DNA of 64,000 bases, taken from contig LUVW01000012.1 of NCBI GenBank assembly GCA_001661515.1, positions 291,497 through 355,496 of the forward strand, written 5' to 3'. Below the pieces are notes generated by a model. It was not told the DNA's origin, searched no databases, and saw nothing but the letters and a program-made list of their open reading frames with translations. This stretch comes from Capniomyces stellatus. Taxonomy: Eukaryota; Kickxellomycota; Harpellomycetes; Harpellales; Legeriomycetaceae. Positions 1 to 12,400 of this stretch are shown here, in pieces. Numbering within the stretch: the first letter of the stretch is position 1; every line of letters starts with the position of its first letter. Made by a program: the position numbers and the translations under genes.

Positions 1-307
1 AAAAAAAAAAAGAGGTAGGGAAAAAAAAAAAAAAAAAGAATCTAACCGATAGAAAGAAGTGTGAGATGAGAAATAAATCGTAAATTGTAAAATAAAAATA
101 AAAATAAAAGTAAAAGTAAAAGTAAAAAGTTGTAAAATTTTTTTATATATATATTATCGTAGATAAATAAGTTGGCATCCAACTTAGTTTAAACAGAAAC
201 GCTTCACATATTAGGCCTTATTTATCTAGGTATCGTTGTTTATAAACATTTATATAGCTTTCTAAAATAGACAGATTAAAAAACCTACACTTAGTTAATT
301 TTTAAAG

Positions 308-1660
308 ATGGATCCAAACGCAATTAACATTCAAAAGAAAGAGCAAGATGACACTGCACCAACTCCTCAAAACACACCAATCTTCAAGGCACCAATTGGA
401 GGAGGATCCGAGGCTAATAACGCAGGTAAGTGGACAAGGGAGGGGATAAAAAAATACTTGTTGTTGTTTGTGTGTTGATACAAGCTAAGCCAGATTTGGA
501 GCCTTATTTATTCCGGGTAGTTTTTAAACAATAAAATATAACTGAATAAAATAGCCATGCAACTGTTGAACAATCCAGCAATGAGCAATCTCATCCAAGG
601 CCGTCTTCAAGGTTTGGCAGGATCACCATCTGAATATATTGAATCGCTCCCAAAGGCGGTGCGTACTAGAATTGCAGGGCTCCATTCGTTGCAAGAGAAG
701 CACACTGAGATTGAGGCTAAATTCCACAAGGAGATTCTTGAGCTCGAAAAGAAATATGCATTGTTGTACAAGCCAATCTATGATCGCCGTTACAATATTA
801 TCTCAGGTTCAGAGGAGCCAAGCGCAGAGGAGATTGAGGTAGGTGAGGCCATCCTCAAAGCCAACAAGGAGGAGGAGTTGAAGGATGAAGATGCCGTCAG
901 TTCACCAAAGGAGGAAAAGTCCGACGATGGTGACGAGGAGACCAAAGGAATTGATTCATTCTGGTTGACAGCTCTTTACAACCACCCACAAACCCAAGAA
1001 ATGATCACAGAACGTGACGCCAAGGCGCTTTCACACCTCAGTGATATCAGAGTTGACTACTTGGAGGATGGGCCAGGATTTAAGGTTGTTTTCAGATTTA
1101 CCGAGAACGAGTTCTTTGAGAACAAGGAGCTGGTAAAGACATACTACTATGTCCAATCTAAAATATCCGGAGATCTTGTGTTTGAGAGATCCGAAAGCTG
1201 CAAAGTTGACTGGAAACCCGAGATGGACTTGACCCTCACCATTGAAACCAAGAAACAGCGCCACAAGACTACAAACAAAACAAGAGTTGTAAAGAAAACC
1301 GTTCCAGCCGAATCATTCTTCAACTTCTTTGAAACCATCCCTCTGCCTAGCGATGACGATGAGTCTGAGGAGGCTGAAGAGGCTCGCGAGAGACTAGAGG
1401 CTGATTATGAGCTTGGTGAGGAACTCAAGGAAAAAATCATTCCCCACGCTATTGACTGGTTCACCGGAAAGGCTCTTGAATACGAGGACTATGGTGATGA
1501 GGAGTTTGATGAGGATATGTATGATGAAGATGAGGATGAGGACTTTAGCGAGGATGATGATGATGATGATGAAGACGATGAGGACGATGAGAATGAGTCC
1601 AACGAGAAGGCCGTCAAACCTGGCAAAGAGAACGACCCACCACAGTGCAAACAACAATAA
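308..1660 (+). CDS. NAP1: Nucleosome assembly protein 1 (NAP1) histone chaperone
   Basis: Two exons, 308-425 and 555-1660, give 407 residues. The intron (426-554) starts GTAAGT and ends TAG, and splicing joins G|CC into an Ala codon in frame. NAP1 binds H2A-H2B (and H3-H4), shuttles histones and helps assemble nucleosomes. The NAP domain runs from about residue 70 to 350, opening with the alpha-helical stretch MSNLIQGRLQGLAG and including a family-typical core with IDSFWLTALYNHP. A strongly acidic Asp/Glu tail follows (about 352-390), as in the family. The protein ends in CKQQ, a CaaX-type prenylation box also found at the end of animal NAP1L1. The start at 308 is the first ATG after an AT-rich leader. 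The function call is secure. The intron is inferred from consensus sites and frame. Confidence 0.95.
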
Positions 1661-2243
1661 TTTGTCTTTGTCTTTGTTTTTCTCACTATTTCCTAGTTAT
1701 ATTTACTTATTTTATAACATTTAGGTTAGTCTTTTTGTTTTTCTTTTCTTGTCCCCCAATAACTTTATTGTATGTTGATTAGTACATAATTACAGTCCCG
1801 TTTTTTTTTTACTATTGCTGGTGTCTCATATAAAGCTATCTGTTTTAGCCATTTAATTGTGATACTTTGTCTGTAGTCTGTAGTCTGTAACAGGTAACAG
1901 GCAAAGGTATCTAATTAAATGTTGTGACAGTAAAACGTTATTTCTAATCCGTTTACCAGTTAGTTTAAATAACTGCGTTTACTTTTACTTTAAATTGTAT
2001 GGTAATTATCAAGAAGGTAATCTGCCCGAATTTTTGAACTTGGAACTAATAGTAGTTGTAGTTGTAGTTAGGGCGGAATGTATTTCAAAAATGATCTTGG
2101 TGTTGTGATGGTAGCGAATGATTTGTTTTTTTTAGTTGCTGACCTTAATTTACTAAACAATAACTAGCAAGAACATGTAAATGTAGTATATATTTTTATT
2201 TTTATTCGTCCTGGTTGGGGTATAATCATATGATATAAAGAGT
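1661..2243. other. Intergenic spacer, convergent NAP1 / TOM6-like genes
   Basis: AT-rich 3' regions of two convergent genes. I see T-rich stretches but no gene or repeat array. Confidence 0.6.
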
Positions 2244-2432
2244 CTACGAAACTAAAACATCTCCGTAGTTTTTCAAAAACCAAACTGATGCAGCGAATGC
2301 TGATACTCCCCAAGCTACGCTAAGGTTTCCTGGAATCTTTTCAGCCGAAAATAGCTCCTCTCTGATAAAATTGAGCACAGAGTTCGAGTTGTCCGGTTTT
2401 CCGTGGATTGCTCTGTGTTTTTCGTTATCCAT
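2244..2432 (-). CDS. Small tail-anchored protein, TOM6-like
   Basis: A 62-residue single-exon frame with an ATG start. The first half is hydrophilic (MDNEKHRAIHGKPDNSNS). It is followed by an amphipathic piece, FIREELFSAEKIPG, and one hydrophobic C-terminal segment of about 18 residues containing AWGVSAFAASVWFL, ending NYGDVLVS. A short polar N-terminus, one C-terminal membrane span and a short end near Gly-(Asp/Glu)-Leu-Leu is the layout of Tom6, a small subunit that stabilises the mitochondrial outer-membrane translocase. Sequence similarity in this family is weak, so the assignment is inference; another small mitochondrial membrane protein is possible. Coding character is supported by balanced base composition inside AT-rich surroundings. 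No intron is needed. Confidence 0.5.
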   Translation of the reverse strand: MDNEKHRAIHGKPDNSNSVLNFIREELFSAEKIPGNLSVAWGVSAFAASVWFLKNYGDVLVS

Positions 2433-5400
2433 TTTCTGTATATGTTTGGCTGATTCTATTTGTTTTTAAAGATCTTGTGTTTAGTAACAATCGGTTGAAT
2501 CCTTAATCTAAATCCGGATTATTTTTTTTGTTCAATTAACATCTTATTGCTAACAGATCGATGGTTATAGTAAGTGTGAGATTGAATGAATTACCTGTGT
2601 TTCTATCTATTTGTTATTTCTTCCGATTTAGATCCGCCTTTATGTTCAAATACTTTACAAACCTTAAAATAACTAAACGGTACAGTAATTAAATTCGAAA
2701 GAGTGAAATACTCTTTCACTATAGCTCGATAATAGCGATACTTTCAGACAATTTTTTTTTTTTTTTACCTATTCTAAACTATTTATCATTAACTGAAAAA
2801 AAAAGTAAAATGCAGAAATTATCAATTGATCTTTTGATTTGATTTGGTTTGATAAGATTTTTAGTCCAACTTTACGCCTTTACAATTGTTATTATTAATT
2901 CAAAGTCTTATGACCATACGAAATTAAGGTCCAAGATAAAAGCAAGTGTACATGTGGTTGACAAAAAGCATATATAAATCCCACTACCCACTTCAATATG
3001 GGGAAATATTCCAAAAGGCGTAATTGGCAATGTAGCCTTTAAAAGCTGGTAGAGTTTTATAGACCAAGCTAAAACCTAAATTTGTACTATAAAGTCAATC
3101 AGAAGTCACCAAGTATAGGTTTGCTCGACATAAAGCGTTGTATTAGCTGATTATAAAAAGAAAGATGTTGTTTGTAAAAAAAAAAAACTGTTAAAGTAGA
3201 TAGCTGCGAGAAACTCGAATGTATAACATAACCCAAGAGTAAAGGGGATGTGATAAACGAATATGAAGTGCGAAATGAACCAAGTTGGGAAAGTAAACGC
3301 GTAGAAATACACTTGGTGGCCGGGTCAAATTTGAGGAAAAGATATTAGAAAGGTTTGACTCTGATCAAAATGGTGATCAGCCTGGAAACGGCTTGTGAGT
3401 GAGGTAATAAACTGGTGAAGGGCGAGCTTGGCTTTATGGGTTTGGGGATAGTTGCAACATAACGAGTTGAAATGCTTGCTTGCTTTTGGCTGGGTGATTG
3501 TCGTTGGTTTAAATTAATTAAAAGAGTTGTTTTGATTTGACGAAATAGGCAAGTTGGATTTAATGAGCCAACTGGCCAATAGGTCGAAATTAAGCAAAGG
3601 CAAGAGTTTTTGTTGTTCTGGAGAGTAAAAAAAAGCCGGAGTAAGGTAGCCATTGGCTGCAAAAAAGCGTGATTAATAAACTCGATTATTTAATTGTATT
3701 GAATTAGGTTGCAAAAACAAACAATAAGCGAACAAAGAAGAATAGGGCACAAGAGTAGAAGAGTCAACTAAACCAAAGTTAGCCAGGATAGATGAGGCGA
3801 ACAAGGGGAAGAAGGAAAAAAAAGTAGAATGTTGGTTAGTTGGGCCGAGGGGATGGTGTACTGAACAGATTATGTTCAAAGTTAGCTTAGGGCATGGATG
3901 GTGGTTTTTATAAGTTTTATGGAGAAAGAATATAGAAATGTAATGTTACATTGGAAATTGTATGGCTGGTGTACAAAGGAGTTGATTGTTGTTGTTGTTG
4001 CTGGTACAATAAGACAAAGTGTAAATGATAAAGTAGTAGGATATAGAGTGTTGGATAGTGGAATATGGTTTAGGCAAAGTAGAGTTTGCGATGCGACAAG
4101 TTTCGTGAAATATTAAAAATTAATAGTGCAGAAAGGTTAAAGTAGAGAAATTAATGTAGAGCTAGCGAACATGATTTGTTCGACTGGTGTAAATTTAGGT
4201 GCTTGAAAATATTAAACTGAATGCTGGCAAATGAAAAAGTGGAGTAATAAAGATTTAATAAAAGGCAAAGAGTTGGGTGTAACGAAGTCGAGTATAGTCA
4301 CTGGAAAAGGTGGATAAGAGTTGAGCTATAATTTAAAGCAGTAGAGTAGGTTTAAAGAGGATAACTTGAAATCGGGATAAAGAGGCAAAAACAATCTATT
4401 AATAAGAAATGGTAATGGTAAAAAGAGTTGGAATCGAAATAAAAGAAAATAAATGCGAGTGGATTTGTGAAAACGGAAATAAAGGTAAAAATAAATACAA
4501 AGAAATCATGGAAAAATCGAAAATAGTTTGGAAATGTGTAGAGTAGGATGTTAATTATGATTTAGTTGCCAATAAACCACATAAAAAAAATAGGTTGTAA
4601 TTAGGAAAAAGAGAGGAAGAAAAAAATTTGTAAACTTGATAATAAAGGAAGAGTGAATTAAATTTTTAGCAAACAAGAAAAAAAATAGCAAAAGGATAAG
4701 TGAATGTAAAAGTGAAGGTAAAAAAATGAAAAGTGGAAGCAAAAGTAAAAGTAAATGTAAAAGCAAAAAAAAAACAAAAATAAATGGACAAAAAATAACA
4801 CTACAATGTCGAAAACAAAAACAAAAAAAAACAGAGAAAATAGTACAATGTAGAAAGGCTCGAAAATCGGAATAATAGTGTAGTACATATTTGGTTTGAA
4901 TGGGGATAATAATTTAGATTATGTTTTGTTTTACTTTGCTTTACTTTGCTTTTTTATTTAGTAAAAGAGAAATAAAGTGGGATATAGATTAAAAGGATTG
5001 AAAGATTTGGATAGTAAAAGAGACAAATAAAACACATTAGTGTTTGATGAATACAAAAAAACGTTGGATTGGAAACAAACAAAAAGGATAAGTAAACTCT
5101 ACGCCAAAATTAAGGTAAGTTTAATCAAGCGCAAATATTGAAGGGAGTGTGTGTATATTCTATTAAACCGCAAGGTAATCAAACAATTCAAGAAAGGAGG
5201 GAGGTGAGGGAGATAAGACGGAGTCGAACTTGGAAAGCAAGATGCTAAAGTTCAATTGGAATTTACAATAAGAAAAGAGATGGTTTGTATGAATTTAGAT
5301 CTATTTCATAAACAAGCAAACGTATTTTGTATAAAAATGGAGATTGGGTGGCAAGTATAATGTAAAGTACTTTAAATTGGAGTTGAAAGAAAAGATAGAA

Positions 5401-5849
5401 TGGAGTGGATTGGGGGGGTGGGAATGGAAACATACGCAGATTAATGCAAAAGTAAAATAAGAGTATAATAGAGGCAAAGTACTTGGAAATAAGAATAAAG
5501 TAGGATGGGATGGGGGGGATTGTGAGCTTGAGACTTGAAGATGTGGAAATTCAGGCGATGGGGGATGTGTTGATAAAGACGAATTAATAAAGTAAAAGAG
5601 AATGAAGAAAAAGAATAAAACTAAAGAGATATTTAATAATATATAAAAACTAGGATAGTGAAGGAGACCGAGGCGTAAAGTCGTAAAGCCGAGAATATTA
5701 CTGGATATAATACAGTTACTTTTCGAGTGGTTTGGATTGAATTACTTCAAGATTGCAAACAAGATTCAGTAAGAGAGAGAAGGAAATAGTAAAAGTAAAC
5801 ACACAAAAGAGAGAAAAAGGGAGGGAAAAGAAAAGAGTAAATTCTACCT
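2433..5849. other. 3.4-kb intergenic region, purine-rich in its second half
   Basis: No gene could be supported. Reading frames of 60-105 codons here start at non-ATG codons or are built of low-complexity sequence. From about 3670 onward the + strand is depleted in C: rows I counted by hand hold only 1-5 C per 60 bases. This skew leads straight into BRE1. One copy of a dispersed repeat lies at 4566-4586. Confidence 0.5.
4566..4586 (+). repeat. Dispersed repeat, copy A (short)
   Basis: The 21-base core GTTGCCAATAAACCACATAA(A) matches the copies at 29741-29774 and 32931-32964. The preceding bases are only partly similar. Confidence 0.5.
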
Positions 5850-8728
5850 ATGATGTCCGAAAGGAAAAGGATGTTTGAAGAGGCAGGAAAAGGAGTGGAT
5901 GGGTTTATAGGAGTGAATAAGAAAAAGAGAATATTAGAAACACAAGAGCCATCACAAACAGGTCAAGATTATGAAGATAATGTAGATCAGATGCCGAATA
6001 TAGTAAGTAGAGAATGGAGTAGAAAAAAGTAGATGAGTGAAAAGAAAAATAGATAAGGGGAAAGGATACTGGTCGGGTTGGATTGAATTGAATTGGATTG
6101 TGTTGAATTGAAATGAAATGTAACATGAGGTGATTTGAATTAAAATAAAATAATCAATAGGAGAGTTTAAGAGCGTTTCAAAAAGAGGCAATATGGAGGC
6201 AGATGCAAGAGTACAAGAGGGATTCGATTCGGGCAAAAGACCGGGCAAAGGTGTTGGAGAAGAGACAGATTGAGTGGACAAAGAAGATAGGGCAGCTCTG
6301 TAATGTGTGGGACGAGGCAACAGGGGAATTGAAAAATGTAGTAGGAACAGTGAGGGGGGAGAATGGGAGTGTGGCAAAGGAAAAGACGGAAGGGGAGAGC
6401 AAAAGGGATGGGCTGGTGGAGATGCTGTTGGGGGAGGGATTTAAGAGGTCGCAGATAGAGGAGGAGATCCCAACAGAGCTGATAAATGTGGAGCAGAGAC
6501 TGATAGACAAAACAAAAGAGTTATGCACGATATTTGAGGCAGCACTGACGCGAAATATGGCTGTGGAGGGAGGGGGAGAGGAAAGGAAAGGACTGGTGGA
6601 AATGCTGAGCAGAGTAGGGGAGGAGGGGAGTGAGATTGGGGGAAAGGAGGGAGGCAAAAAAGGGGGAGTGGAGTACGGAATGGGGTATGGAAAGGAAATG
6701 TTTAATCTAAAAAGCGAAATAGATATTACGCGGTTGCAGCTACAGGAAAAGACAGGGCTGCTGGAGGAGTGTGAGGAGGAGTTGAGGAAGGCACAGAAAC
6801 GGGCAGACCGCAAGCTTTGTCCAACAGCAAGAGCGCTGGATGGGGGACGGCGGGTTGAGGATATGCTGGAGACAGGCGGTAGTGGGGGCTCAGCCGAGGA
6901 AGGGGGAGTGGGATTAAAGGGAGAGGGGAACAGGGGAGGGAGTGATGGTGGGGAAGGGGCAGGGGAAACTAAGGGGGGGAAGCAGGGGAAAAGGCGGGGG
7001 GAGAGTGGGGGTGAAGGAGACGAGTTGGAAGCGGAGATTTACCAGAAAATAGCAGAGGGGAGACTGGAGGAGGTCAAGAAGCTGAGCGAGGAGTGTACAA
7101 GGCTGAAGGTGCAGCTTGACAAGATGGTGGTGGAGAGTAGGGGGCTTTCGAGTGAGCAGTTGGCGTTGCATCCGGGGTTTGCGAATGTGGAGGCGCAGAA
7201 GGAATATTATAAGGCAGACTCGGCGCAGCAGCGGGCGGAAAGGACAAAACTGTTTACGGAGCTGGAGGAGTTAAAGGCATCGAGGCGGGCGTACCAGATA
7301 TACCTGCAAGCAGAGGAGAGTTCACAGCGGCAGGTGCTTGAGCAAGCACTTCAGAAAGTACAGCAGGACTTGATGAGGGTACGGGCACATCGAGACCAGA
7401 TCCAAAGAGAGTTGGAGGAACGAAGAATGCACGACAGCGTTGAGGACAAGCGGTCAGGGGAATTGGAAACTCTGGCGGAGGCTAGGAGAGAAAGAATGAT
7501 GGCGCTGGTATTGGAAAACAGGCGGCTGCGTGCACACATAGCAGCAGCGTCAGGAAGCAGATCAGCCATGGAGTTTTATGCGTCAACACCAACTGTAAAA
7601 GACGTCAGCGTGACTGAAGAATTAAGAATTCTACTAGAAAAAGCCAACCAAAGAATATCAGAACTGGAAAACAAAGAACCAAAAACAGCCAGTAATATTG
7701 ATGTTGACTCTGGTAATAATTCTGGTAATAATTCTGGTAATAATTCTGGTAATGATACTGGTAATAATTCGGGAGTAGGAGAAAAAGGAAAAGAGGAAGA
7801 AAAAGGAAAAGAGGGAGAAACAGCAGCAGATATTCAAGAAAAGTTGCGGATTGCTCTAGTTGAAAGAGACGAGTTGGAAAAGACGTCATCGTTAATGGAA
7901 AACGAAATGCAGGCCATTATTTCGGCGTTTTCAAAGCTGGAGGAGCAGTCAACGCACAAGGTGCTGAATCTGGTGTCAAAGGAGCAGCACATCCATCGAC
8001 TGATAGCCGAAAAAGCCAAGTACGAAGAAAAGTTTCTTGCCCTCAACAGGGACAGGGAGGCCCAAAAGGGAGCTTTGGCCTCTTTACGATACCAAAACTC
8101 CAAGCAGCTGGACCACATCAAGAACGTTGACGAGAGAGAACGAAACCTGCACCAACAACTGGCTATGCTTGAGCAGCACCTGATGGCCCTGAGGACCGCT
8201 CAGCTCACCTGCCAGAACAGCCTGCAGGACTCCACCAACCTGATCGATGTGCTGAAGGGTCAGCTGCTAATAGCCGAGAACAAAGCTGCTGCTGTCAACG
8301 CCACGCTCGATGCCCGAACCGCAGACGCCGACAAAAACGCATTTGAACTGTCCCGGCTGGCCGAGAAGAACTCTGAAGCCACCAAACGGCTCGAAGCTGC
8401 CGAAAAGAAACTCAATGCTGCAATGAAATCTGCTGCCGTTAACGGCTACTCTGGCAGCTACGGCTCAATGCCTGCCTCTGGTGGTGGTGTTGGCGGGCCC
8501 AACGATGGTTCTGCAAACAACAACAATCTGTCAGAGCTGGTTGAGGAGTACAAGTCGCTGCTCAAGTGCCCAAGTTGCCACAGGAACTTCAAGACCCACG
8601 TCCTGAATCGATGCATGCACGTCTTTTGTAAGGACTGTCTCGATAGCCGCATTGAGACTCGCCAACGTAAATGTCCAAGCTGTGGCGATGCCTTTGGTGT
8701 CAATGATGTTCGTCAAATTTATTTGTAA
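5850..8728 (+). CDS. BRE1: BRE1-type E3 ubiquitin ligase (histone H2B)
   Basis: Two exons, 5850-6002 and 6161-8728, give 906 residues. Exon 1 encodes MMSERKRMFEEAGKG and a basic KKKR patch, then DYEDNVDQMPNI. The intron (GTAAGT...CAATAG, 158 bp) joins in phase 0 to ESLRAFQKEAIWRQMQEYKR, the conserved Bre1 N-terminal helix; without exon 1 the frame would start inside this motif. Bre1 with Rad6 mono-ubiquitinates histone H2B during transcription elongation. Most of the protein is predicted coiled coil rich in Glu, Lys and Gln. A C3HC4 RING occupies about 853-895, starting CPSCHRNF and ending RKCPSCGDAFG, with the usual short C-terminal tail VNDVRQIYL. Oddities: a Gly/Glu/Lys-rich insertion around residues 255-310 and an in-frame 12-bp repeat encoding (S/T)GN(N/D) units. 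Confidence 0.93.
7709..7768 (+). repeat. 12-bp coding minisatellite in BRE1
   Basis: Five units of TCTGGTAATAAT (the last two carry single-base changes) encode repeated Ser-Gly-Asn-Asn. The frame is kept, so length variation would be tolerated. Confidence 0.85.
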
Positions 8729-9460
8729 AAGTTTAATCCCTTATATTCTTCTCCTAACCCCTCCTCCCTCTTCCCTTTCTCATTTTTTTATTATTTATTT
8801 TTTATTACCATATCTATTCATCCTCACTACATTTGATTTTGTTTCGTTTATTTATTTATTACTCTTTTTTATTGAAATATTATTACTATTACTATATCCC
8901 AAACATTTATAGTTCCTTTTTTTTTATTTAAAAGTCAGTTAGTTCCCGATTTGATTTAGGTGAATTAATTCTCAATGTTTTTTTTTTTCCACTCAAATTT
9001 GAAGTAGAAAAAAAAATGCGAAAATTTTTTTACAATTAAAGGAATTTGAGATTTTAACGAATTTTTGAAGCTTACTTTTATTTTGTTAATGCAGGAATGA
9101 AGAAATTATTAATAACAATTATTACTATTTATTTCCAAAAAAAAATCAACGAAAAAAATAAATAAAAAAATTAAAGGTATATGTACAAACGAAATTATAT
9201 AATTAAATTTATTCTTTTTTTATTTATTTTTTGTTGAAATTAAAAATTATTCTTTTTTTTAGCTAGTTTAATAGCAAAATAAATAAATAATAATATTAAA
9301 ATTAAAGTAAATTCAAAAGTATAAATGACAAGTCAACATTAGTTTAAAAAGACAAAGAGTATTTTGGATTTGTTTCAACTATTAATTTAACCGACTATAT
9401 CGTTGTTTATAAAACAAGAAGCGATAAAGCAAGAGGAGATAAAGCAAAAAGTGATAAAGT
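8729..9460. other. Intergenic spacer BRE1 / RAT1
   Basis: Very AT-rich with long A and T runs. It carries the BRE1 3' end and presumably the RAT1 promoter. No gene seen. Confidence 0.6.
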
Positions 9461-12400
9461 ATGGGAGTTCCAGCATTTTACCGATGGTTGGTAAAGCGGT
9501 ATCCAAAAGTCCAAACGCGAGTGGTTGAGGAGGAGCCAACGGTGATAAATGGAATATCGATTCCAGTTGATGCGTCAAAGCCGAATCCAAATGGCTTTGA
9601 AACAGACAATCTGTACTTGGATATGAATGGAATAGTCCATCCATGTTGCCATCCACAGGACAAGCCAGCGCCAAAGACAGAGGAGGAAATGATGTTGGCG
9701 GTGTTTGAGTGTTTGGATCGAGTGTTTAATATGATGAGGCCAAGAAAGTTGGTTTATATGGCCTTGGATGGGGTGGCGCCAAGAGCAAAGATGAATCAGC
9801 AGCGATCAAGAAGGTTTCGAGCAGCACAAGAAGCCAAGCTGAAGGCAGAGGAGGAATTTGGTATTGCCCAAGACTTCAGAGCGATGACAGGACAGGCAGA
9901 AGAGGGTGGTGAGGATAATGAAAACGAAGGTGGAAAAGCAAAAGAGGGTGGAGCATGGGATAGCAATGTGATAACACCGGGCACGCCATTCATGGACATG
10001 TTGGCGAGCAGTTTGAGGTACTATGTGGCTGAAAAACTGAACACAGACCCAAGCTGGACAGGAGTCAAGGTGATAATATCAGATTCAAATGTTCCGGGCG
10101 AAGGTGAGCACAAGCTGATGGAGTACATAAGAATGCAGAGATCGCACCAGTCATACGACCCAAACACCGTGCACGTGTTGTACGGATTGGACGCAGATCT
10201 GATTATGTTGGCTTTAGCCACACACGAACCACACTTCAAAATATTAAGAGAAGACGTCAACTTTCAAACCAATGGTGGTGGCAGCGGGTGCAGGCAATGC
10301 GGAGAAAACGGTCATTATGCGCGCGACTGTACCGCCACACCCAGCGAAATAGTTGAGCTGAAGAAAATCAGAAAGTCAGGAAAACAACCATTTGTTCTTT
10401 GCAATATTGATGTGCTGAGAGAGTATCTTGCAATACAGCTGCTGCCAACCAACAAGCACCAGGAACCATGGCTAAACACCGCAACTGGCGGTTCTGTTGG
10501 TGGTGGTGGTGGTGGTGGAGATGTACAAGTCGTACAAACTGAAGAAGGAAACGCGGTTGTTCAGGCTGAAGGAAACGGCGACAGTGTGCAGGGCGATGGA
10601 AAGAACGAAGAGGAAAAAGATGTTGAACATGGAAAAGTTTGTTTGGAGCGTGCTATTGACGACTGGGTTTTCTTGTGTTTCTTTGTTGGTAACGATTTTC
10701 TGCCTCATCTTCCATCATTAGAAATCAAGGAGGGTGCACTAGACAAACTCGTGAATATGTGGAAACGAAATTTATCAGTGATGAAAGGATACCTTACAAA
10801 CAACGGAGTAGTAAACCTTTCAAGAGTTCAAATGATTATGGATGAGCTTTCGAACCTTGAATACAATACGTTTGTGAAGAGAAAGCAGAATGAGGACCAA
10901 TACAATGAACGCAAGTCATTTTATCAAAACAACAACACCAATGTTAACAATGATAACACCAATAGCAGTAGCAACAATAATGCTGCTACTGTTGGAGATC
11001 AAAATGACCTTAACAAATCAGCTGCGAAGGCTTTGAAGGAGTCAATGATTAAAACATTCAACACAAACACAGATGGCGACAGTGAAAATATCGATACTGT
11101 ATTAACTGGGAAGCGCAAACTTGATCAACTCGAAGAACAAGAACCTCAACAACAAGCAACTGAAAAGACAAAAGAAGTAAAAGATCTGGAAATGGAAGAG
11201 CAAATTGAAAAGGGAGAAACTGAAAAAGAAGAAATTGAAGAGATTGAAGAAGAAGAGGAAGAAGAAGAAGAGGTCTTGTTGTTACAAGGAAGTACAAACA
11301 ATAAAGTAGATAAGCCAGTAATTACAGTCACAGAAACCATGGAAACAGACACTGTGGAAAGGCAAGATAAGAAAAAAGAAGAAAATGAGCAAGAAGAGTT
11401 GGTGGAAAAAATAAAGGAAAAGGAAAAGGAAAAGAAAAAGGAATTGGAGACTGAGGCTCAGGTTCAAGACGAGGTAAGATTTTGGGAGGAAGGATACAAA
11501 GACAGGTACTACGAGTCCAAGTTTCTAGTATCGGCAAAGGACACCGAGTTTATAAACAAGGTGGTCAAGTCGTATGTGGAGGGGCTGTGTTGGGTGCTTC
11601 ATTACTACTACCACGGGTGTGTATCGTGGTCGTGGTATTATCCGTATCACTACTCGCCGTTAGCATCAGACTTCAAGGATTTGGGCAGCCTGCAGATCAA
11701 GTTTGAGCTGTCGAATCCACTTCAGCCGTTTGAGCAGTTGATGAGTGTATTACCAGCTGCAAGTAGAAAGGGAATTCCAAAGCCATTTGCCCAGCTGATG
11801 GTCGACGAAAAGTCCCCGATTTTGGACTTTTACCCAGAAACATTCAAGATTGACCTGAATGGGAAAAAGTTTGCGTGGCAGGGCGTGGCGATTTTGCCCT
11901 TTATAGACGAAAAGCGACTGTTGGCGGCGCTAATGCCTGTATACCCAAAACTCACCGAGGCTGAGCGGCTGCGGAACGCCAATGGATACCAGTTGGTATG
12001 TGTGTCGGCCGGAAATGCGTTGTACGAGAGTCTTTGTGAGCTGTACAGCAACACCAATAACAGTGAAAGTGTTGATTTGGATCCCAAGTTGAGTGGCCAA
12101 ATGAACGGGCGCGTTTGCAGGGATGTCAACTTTATTCCCCACACTTCGTTCCAGTCGCCGCTGGTTGATTTCGGCAAGCCCGACATTAGCGAGGACAAGT
12201 CGATTGTTGCCAAGTTTGAGTTGGTCCCAACCCCACAGCCAATTTCAGATCTGCTGCTGAACCCACCACAACAAACCGAGTTGGGTTCTAGCGGCAGCAA
12301 CAATGCGAATAGCTGCAAATTGTTGCCTGGTGTTGTTTTGCCCAGTCCAAAACTTAACAGAGCTGATGCTGAGTTTGTTTTGAGTGGTGGAAGGTCTGGT

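Noticed and set aside
1394..1686. Minus-strand and shifted frames over the NAP1 acidic tail (poly-Ser, poly-Met)
   Set aside because: Shadows of the GAT/GAG repeat coding for Asp and Glu.
4551..4888. Hydrophobic minus-strand frames in the spacer before BRE1
   Set aside because: Low-complexity Leu/Phe/Ser-rich translation of the purine-rich strand, without family features.
5215..5245. Possible tRNA B-box on the minus strand (AGTTCGACTCC)
   Set aside because: The flanking bases do not form a T stem and no acceptor stem can be drawn.
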